Shown in pieces: positions 60,069 to 64,000 of a stretch of DNA of 64,000 nt. Position numbers and translations under genes: made by a program. Numbering within the stretch: position 1 is the first letter of the stretch; each line of letters opens with the position of its first letter. Below the pieces are notes generated by a model. That model made no database searches and had not been told where the DNA came from. It saw only the letters and a program-made list of their open reading frames with translations. Source of the DNA: an uncultured Flavobacteriaceae bacterium (GTDB lineage: Bacteria > Bacteroidota > Bacteroidia > Flavobacteriales > Flavobacteriaceae); assembly GCA_947488345.1 (NCBI GenBank), contig CANKZQ010000002.1, positions 558,001 through 622,000 of the forward strand, read 5' to 3'.

Positions 60069-60597
60069 AAAGAAACGATAGTTTCAATGAAGTTCTTTGA
60101 AGAAGTTGGCTCTAAGATTCGGTTACTTATCCAATAAGCTGCTTTTTGATGTAACTTCTTAATTATCAAAAGCCCGAAACAACAAACACGTTTCAAAATG
60201 TTAAATTAAATACTCGTTAAAAGTATATTTAGACACTGCTAATGTAAACTATTTTTTAAAATAAAACTTTTTTTTAATATTTTTTTGACAAATATCGAAA
60301 ATGAAATATGTGACTAATTTTCTATCTAAAGTCAAATTCACCTTCGTATGTACTACTACCGATATTTTAGCAATAGACTTGGCCTTATTCATTTGAATAC
60401 ATAAATACTAATAATGAATGATAAATTTAGTTAACTATAAATTCTTACGTTCAATCTCTAACTATTCACAAAATTCTGTGGCATTTAAAGGTCACCAAGT
60501 ATTTCAACCTTTTTTGCCCATTTAAAAAGAGATATTTAATAATAAATCGTAGTGTGAGATTAAATACAATGTGTCAGTTGAAGAATTAAATAAGTGA

Positions 60598-60805
60598 GAC
60601 CGAATTGGTCACCTTTTACTAATAATATTTAGTTTCAAATGAAACTAAATAAAATGAAAAAGCCTACAAATAGTGTTATTTGTAGGCTTTTGTTGCTATT
60701 TGATAGCATTTTCAGCGGAGAAAGAGGGATCAGAACTTTACTTCTATATAACTGTATAACAATATTTTAAAAAATAACTTCTCTCTTACTCACCTAATAA
60801 GTCAC
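60598..60805. repeat. Att-like repeat, copy D
   Basis: The 64-base upstream segment (60598-60661) matches 46751-46816 near copy C. The hairpin GCCTACAAATA (60662-60672) / TATTTGTAGGC (60677-60687) has an 11-bp stem and a GTGT loop and is followed by TTTTGTTGCTATTTGATAGC. The core GCGGAGAAAGAGGGATCAGA plus AC is at 60715-60736, and the tail ends with CTTACTCACCTAATAAGTCA and C at 60805. Core start to tail end is 91 bases, the same as in the other copies. Confidence 0.82.
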
Positions 60806-60938
60806 TTTTTATTTATACCATTTATTGCAAATTATCTTATTAGAATTTTATAGTTCTTTACTAATATAATTATTGACTCTATTTAACCCTTCCATTTCAA
60901 ACTTATTTTTTTAAGTATTTTCTCTATTTGAATTAGAT

Positions 60939-61850
60939 TTAGTTTTGGAGCTTTTTCAAAATATTAGATAAGTCAGTATTGTTACCATTTACCCTTCGGA
61001 AATTATTATAATAATCATTAGTTATTTTATGAAATCTATCTGTTTGTTTAGCTTCCGACCAACCTTTTTTTAATGATTTTAATGCGTAATCATTCGTTTT
61101 ATGAAGATTTAAAAATAATTCTGTTATATTTTTTTTGTCCTTGCTAGATAGTTTCTTGTTTAATAAGACCGGACCTAAAGGAATCTCTTCCGAAATCCAT
61201 AATACCCTTGTCTGTTGTAAAGTAATTGAATCCTGAGCTATACGCTTAAAATACTCATTACTACCAATAGCACAGAGATCGACTTCTTTTATCAACAATT
61301 TATTCAGTGTTAAAGTATGGTCTCCTCCATACAATACCTTTTTAAATTCGCTTTCTGGAGTCTTAATCCCTAAAGAACTTAAAAATAATCTAGGCATCAA
61401 ATTACCCGAAGTTGAGCCTTCATTCACTAGCATTATTGAATAACTATCTACTTGACCTTTTAATGAATTAATATTTTTGATACTATCATTATTTGTGAGC
61501 AACACTGATTTATAATTATCAAGTGCATTTCTTCTGACTTTTAAAGCTGCAATAGGTTCCATGATACTATTATCTAAAGATAAATATCCTAAAGTATTAA
61601 TTAAACCGATATCCACCTTTTTAGATTTTATTCCATCAATGAAAGATGTAACATTTGGGTAGCTAATGATTTCGACTTTTCTTTTCAAAATCTTCTCTAA
61701 ATTATATGCCAGCGGCCTAAGGTTTTCTATACGGTTGTTCGAGGAATATGTATAAGTAGCAAGTTTTATTGATTTATGATTTTTTTCACAACCTATTGAC
61801 ATAAAACTGATAACATTTGCTAGTACAATTAAAATAATTTTTTTGCTCAT
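60939..61850 (-). CDS. PhnD-like periplasmic substrate-binding lipoprotein
   Basis: A 303-residue lipoprotein (FMSIGCEKNH, Cys21). The fold fits phosphate/phosphite/phosphonate-type binding proteins: LATYTYSSNNRIENLRPLAY, VDIGLINTLGYLSLD, LVNEGSTSGNLMPRLFLSSL and VLYGGDHTLTLNKLLIKEVD. No ATP-binding or permease genes are nearby, so it may act as an orphan binding or sensor protein instead of part of an ABC importer. Ligand unknown. Confidence 0.82.
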   Translation of the reverse strand: MSKKIILIVLANVISFMSIGCEKNHKSIKLATYTYSSNNRIENLRPLAYNLEKILKRKVEIISYPNVTSFIDGIKSKKVDIGLINTLGYLSLDNSIMEPIAALKVRRNALDNYKSVLLTNNDSIKNINSLKGQVDSYSIMLVNEGSTSGNLMPRLFLSSLGIKTPESEFKKVLYGGDHTLTLNKLLIKEVDLCAIGSNEYFKRIAQDSITLQQTRVLWISEEIPLGPVLLNKKLSSKDKKNITELFLNLHKTNDYALKSLKKGWSEAKQTDRFHKITNDYYNNFRRVNGNNTDLSNILKKLQN

Positions 61851-61883
61851 TTGTTAAATTTTTAATTAAAATTTGTACTGCAA

Positions 61884-62819
61884 TTAATGGTTAAACAAAT
61901 CACTCGATACCAGAGTCTTACGACCTTCATGATTCTTTAGAACATAATGCATTCGAGAAATTTGATCATTGGTAAAGATATTCATATCGATGTCCTGCGA
62001 AAAATTCATATAGTTTCCAATCATAGCAACTTCCCCTTTGCAACCCTTTAAGTTGTATGGCCAATAATCAGGACCATCAACAGCAGGTGTATCTTCACAA
62101 TAATCATTAAGCTTACAATCCTTTGAACCCCATAAGTGTAACAAGCCTAAGTAATGTCCCATTTCATGAGTTAACGTTCTACCAAATCTTGCATGACAAT
62201 CTATGCTTGATTCTCCAAAGTGCACAGTATTAATGAGAATTCCTTCTGTATCATTAATTCCTGGAATATTTAATAAATGACTACCTGGCAAATCAGTATA
62301 TGGTCCTGTTGAGCTACCTAATACTAAACAATCTGCCTCAGCAGGAAGTGGTGTTGTCCAAACATTAATGTAGTTGTTAGGGTTCCAATAATCATATTGA
62401 GCAAAATGATTTTGATTGTACCCTAATTCTAACACATTTACTAGAGTCATATCTATTCTGTTTATTCCATTTGTAATTTTCCCATGCATATCTCTTTTTG
62501 CCAATCTAAACTCTATTTTAGAGTCGCCTCCATTAGGGTCATTATTATAACCTCTTGTGCCTTCTTTTCTACGAAAATCCTCATTAAGTATCTCAATTTG
62601 TCGTTGAATACGTTTTTCAGAAAGATTCGCACCCTCTCCAATAGATTCTCCCTTATGCAGCACATGCACCACTACTGGAAGATAGAAAATTTCATTTATA
62701 GGATTTGGATCAGTTGGCACTAATCCTACTCTTTCTTCACTATTACAGGAAACAATGAATATTATTACTATTGGTAATATTATAAAATATATAATTTTTT
62801 TTTTCACTAATAAGGACAT
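61884..62819 (-). CDS. M43-family (pappalysin/cytophagalysin-like) zinc metalloprotease lipoprotein
   Basis: A 311-residue lipoprotein (IFIVSCNSEE, Cys25). The zinc site HEMGHYLGLLH near residue 215 is complete and is followed by the conserved cysteines of M43 (CKLNDYCEDTP) and the Met-turn region MIGNYMNFSQDIDMN. It has no T9SS sorting domain or extra modules, so it is the bare catalytic form, likely periplasmic or outer-membrane attached. It follows the PhnD-like gene by 33 bases on the upstream side and may be in the same operon. Confidence 0.87.
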   Translation of the reverse strand: MSLLVKKKIIYFIILPIVIIFIVSCNSEERVGLVPTDPNPINEIFYLPVVVHVLHKGESIGEGANLSEKRIQRQIEILNEDFRRKEGTRGYNNDPNGGDSKIEFRLAKRDMHGKITNGINRIDMTLVNVLELGYNQNHFAQYDYWNPNNYINVWTTPLPAEADCLVLGSSTGPYTDLPGSHLLNIPGINDTEGILINTVHFGESSIDCHARFGRTLTHEMGHYLGLLHLWGSKDCKLNDYCEDTPAVDGPDYWPYNLKGCKGEVAMIGNYMNFSQDIDMNIFTNDQISRMHYVLKNHEGRKTLVSSDLFNH

Positions 62820-63004
62820 ATTATTTAATTTTATTAAGGAATTTAGTCTACTCTTTATTCAATAACTGGCTTCCTTATAAAAATAAATAGGAAGCCTGTT
62901 ACTTTATGTGTTTTTAATAGAAAATTCTACTTTTTCTTTTAAATACTTTAGCAGTATTTCCCAGTAAAACTGATTTGTTTTAATCAAAAAAGTTAACCTA
63001 TATA

Positions 63005-63553
63005 TTAATTTAAGTTGATAGTAAACCCACAATCGAAAATGATAATATTATTATCAAATTGAGATAAATCTACTTCACCACTTACGGAAACCTTTCCCTG
63101 AACTCCTTCAAAATCGAAAGTTCCATCAAAGATGTTATCTTCTGTAGGTGTAAAGCTAGTTTCAAAATTTCCATTTGCCAGTGGCGTTTGCAACACCTCA
63201 TTTAATGAAGTAATGGTTCCTTTACCAGTAAAATTATATACCGTTATTACTTGTGATAAAAGCGAACCATCTTCAAATTCTTCTGTGCCTATGTCACAAT
63301 CTTCTAAAGTTCCTAAAACTTCTCCTGTTTCGGCATCAACCAAGTCCATTAAAAAGCAGAAAGCTTCTACTATTTCACCAGTTTTAGGGTTCACAATGTT
63401 TTTTACTTGCCCAACTGAAGTACCAACACCTTTCACATTTAATTGTGTAATCGGCGTAGGTTGATTATTGTTATAGTCATCATCATTATTGCAAGCAACG
63501 AATACAAATGAACTTAATACGATAGCGATAATTGTTTTACTAATGTTTTTCAT
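63005..63553 (-). CDS. Hypothetical lipoprotein with DDD-type N-terminus
   Basis: A 182-residue lipoprotein (FVFVACNNDDDYNNN, Cys21). The acidic run after the lipid-modified Cys is typical of surface-exported Bacteroidetes lipoproteins. The rest is beta-rich (VKGVGTSVGQVKNIVNPKTG, VDLSQFDNNIIIFDCGFTINL) with three cysteines. No family was recognised. Confidence 0.65.
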   Translation of the reverse strand: MKNISKTIIAIVLSSFVFVACNNDDDYNNNQPTPITQLNVKGVGTSVGQVKNIVNPKTGEIVEAFCFLMDLVDAETGEVLGTLEDCDIGTEEFEDGSLLSQVITVYNFTGKGTITSLNEVLQTPLANGNFETSFTPTEDNIFDGTFDFEGVQGKVSVSGEVDLSQFDNNIIIFDCGFTINLN

Positions 63554-63602
63554 GATTTTAAATTTAATGTTTATGAATTTTTAATTTTAATAGTTTTAAT
63601 TT

Positions 63603-63803
63603 TTATCCGAATAGATTTATAATGAGTCTTCCTAATACATACATCCCTGGAAAGAAGGTAAGGCAAGCAATTACGATTACTATTCTTTGCCATGTTGTAT
63701 AGTTAGTTTCTGATGCATTCTCATCACGAGCATCTATGGAGTATTTCCATACTTTACCTGCGCTATTCATTTCAGAATTTTTGAGTTTACCTAAAAGCTT
63801 CAT
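63603..63803 (-). CDS. Small membrane protein
   Basis: A 66-residue protein. Its first 40 residues are polar and its C-terminus is one hydrophobic segment (IVIVIACLTFFPGMYVLGRL). The start shares one base with the stop of the sterol-desaturase-like gene (TAATG), so it is translated with it and probably acts with that enzyme at the inner membrane. Function unknown. Confidence 0.68.
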   Translation of the reverse strand: MKLLGKLKNSEMNSAGKVWKYSIDARDENASETNYTTWQRIVIVIACLTFFPGMYVLGRLIINLFG

Positions 63804-64000
63804 TATTCTTTTGTTGTTATATCTTTAAACAGCAGCATCTCAGTTATTTTAGCTGACGCACCTTCATAATATCCCGTTTCATGCTCATAGCCTTTTGGAT
63901 TTTTAAAGGTCCCGAAAAGCATATCTATAAGCGGTAAATCAGTATAGTTGTACCCGTGTATCCCTCTAGCATGATGTATAGTATGACTTTCTGGTCGTTG
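63803..64000 (-). CDS. Sterol desaturase/fatty-acid-hydroxylase-family protein, C-terminal part (5' end outside the window)
   Basis: A frame of 65 codons plus stop enters from the right edge and ends with TAA at 63803-63805. RPESHTIHHARGIHGYNYTD contains the last histidine box (HTIHHARGIH) of the membrane di-iron hydroxylase family, and LPLIDMLFGTFKNPKGYEHE is its typical follow-up. The enzyme hydroxylates or desaturates a lipid in the membrane. It is the upstream gene of a pair with the small membrane protein. Confidence 0.82.
   Translation of the reverse strand, partial: QRPESHTIHHARGIHGYNYTDLPLIDMLFGTFKNPKGYEHETGYYEGASAKITEMLLFKDITTKE

Larger units (their letters stand above)
59945..60938. 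other. Long intergenic region upstream of the polyamine operon
   Basis: About 1 kb without a recognised gene. At 60048-60068 TGCCTTGT faces ACAAGGGCA, part of a segment (about 60035-60066) that reads on the minus strand like the dispersed Bacteroidetes palindrome starting CCCTTGTC and ending GAAGCAAT. Further right is repeat copy D at 60598-60805. The first 300 bases probably hold the arginine decarboxylase promoter and leader. Confidence 0.55.

Overview
The window is A+T-rich DNA from a member of the Bacteroidetes, most likely a marine or soil Flavobacteriaceae. The evidence is the many lipoproteins with Bacteroidetes-style lipoboxes, and the presence of GLPGLI, HYC_CC_PP, DUF2911, DUF5916, DUF1080/DUF5060 and RteC families together with a flavobacterial arginine decarboxylase/agmatinase/deoxyhypusine-synthase-like cluster. 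No intact rRNA, tRNA, transposase, integrase or CRISPR array was seen. Both ends cut genes: a DUF1080 lipoprotein at the left and a sterol-desaturase-family protein at the right.

Layout. 1-10.9 kb (minus strand) is a carbohydrate module in two operons: GntR regulator, MFS hexuronate-type transporter, lyxose-isomerase-like cupin, TIM-barrel isomerase/epimerase, kelch/DUF5060 glycosidase-like lipoprotein and DUF1080 lipoprotein; then a BASS-type transporter, a PQQ sugar dehydrogenase fused to cytochrome c, and an NHL propeller. The same CGTATACG-type palindromes lie just upstream of both operons, so the GntR protein probably controls both. 11.4-23.3 kb holds two facing, compositionally similar redox clusters. 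The plus-strand one has an AraC regulator, a quinone-reductase-like flavoprotein, three NTF2-fold proteins and a zinc alcohol dehydrogenase. The minus-strand one has a peroxiredoxin, an alcohol dehydrogenase, NTF2-fold proteins, DUF2911-TPR and a nitroreductase. A Crp/Fnr regulator and a ZIP metal transporter lie between them. Paired FNR-like boxes (TTGAT-N4-ATCAA) with the same 23-bp spacing stand upstream of the ZIP gene and of the peroxiredoxin.

23.7-46.9 kb is an accessory region: a deaminase, AraC and Lrp regulators, GNAT enzymes, DUF1801, DinB, a stand-alone RteC C-terminal domain, an outer-membrane DUF5916 protein, a catalytically dead M1-peptidase homologue, an amidohydrolase, GLPGLI, SdpI-like, a double retropepsin-PDZ protein and an S41 peptidase. 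Nearly everything from 30.2 to 46.6 kb lies on one strand with tiny gaps. 46.9-54.8 kb is a copper/heavy-metal CusCBA-type efflux operon led by a HYC_CC_PP protein. 55.0-59.9 kb has small acidic proteins and the polyamine operon. 60.9-64 kb has a PhnD-like binding lipoprotein, an M43 metalloprotease and small lipoprotein/membrane genes.

The most notable structural signal is a family of four same-orientation repeats (about 23.7, 29.3, 46.9 and 60.7 kb). Each joins a hairpin, a tRNA 3'-end-like segment and a tail containing direct repeats. They resemble attachment-site remnants and divide the right two thirds of the window into blocks. Other points worth checking are the M1 pseudoenzyme, a homopolymer frameshift that removes a signal peptide, a tandem of structured hairpins at 29.1 kb, and a local excess of NTF2-fold proteins (eight).
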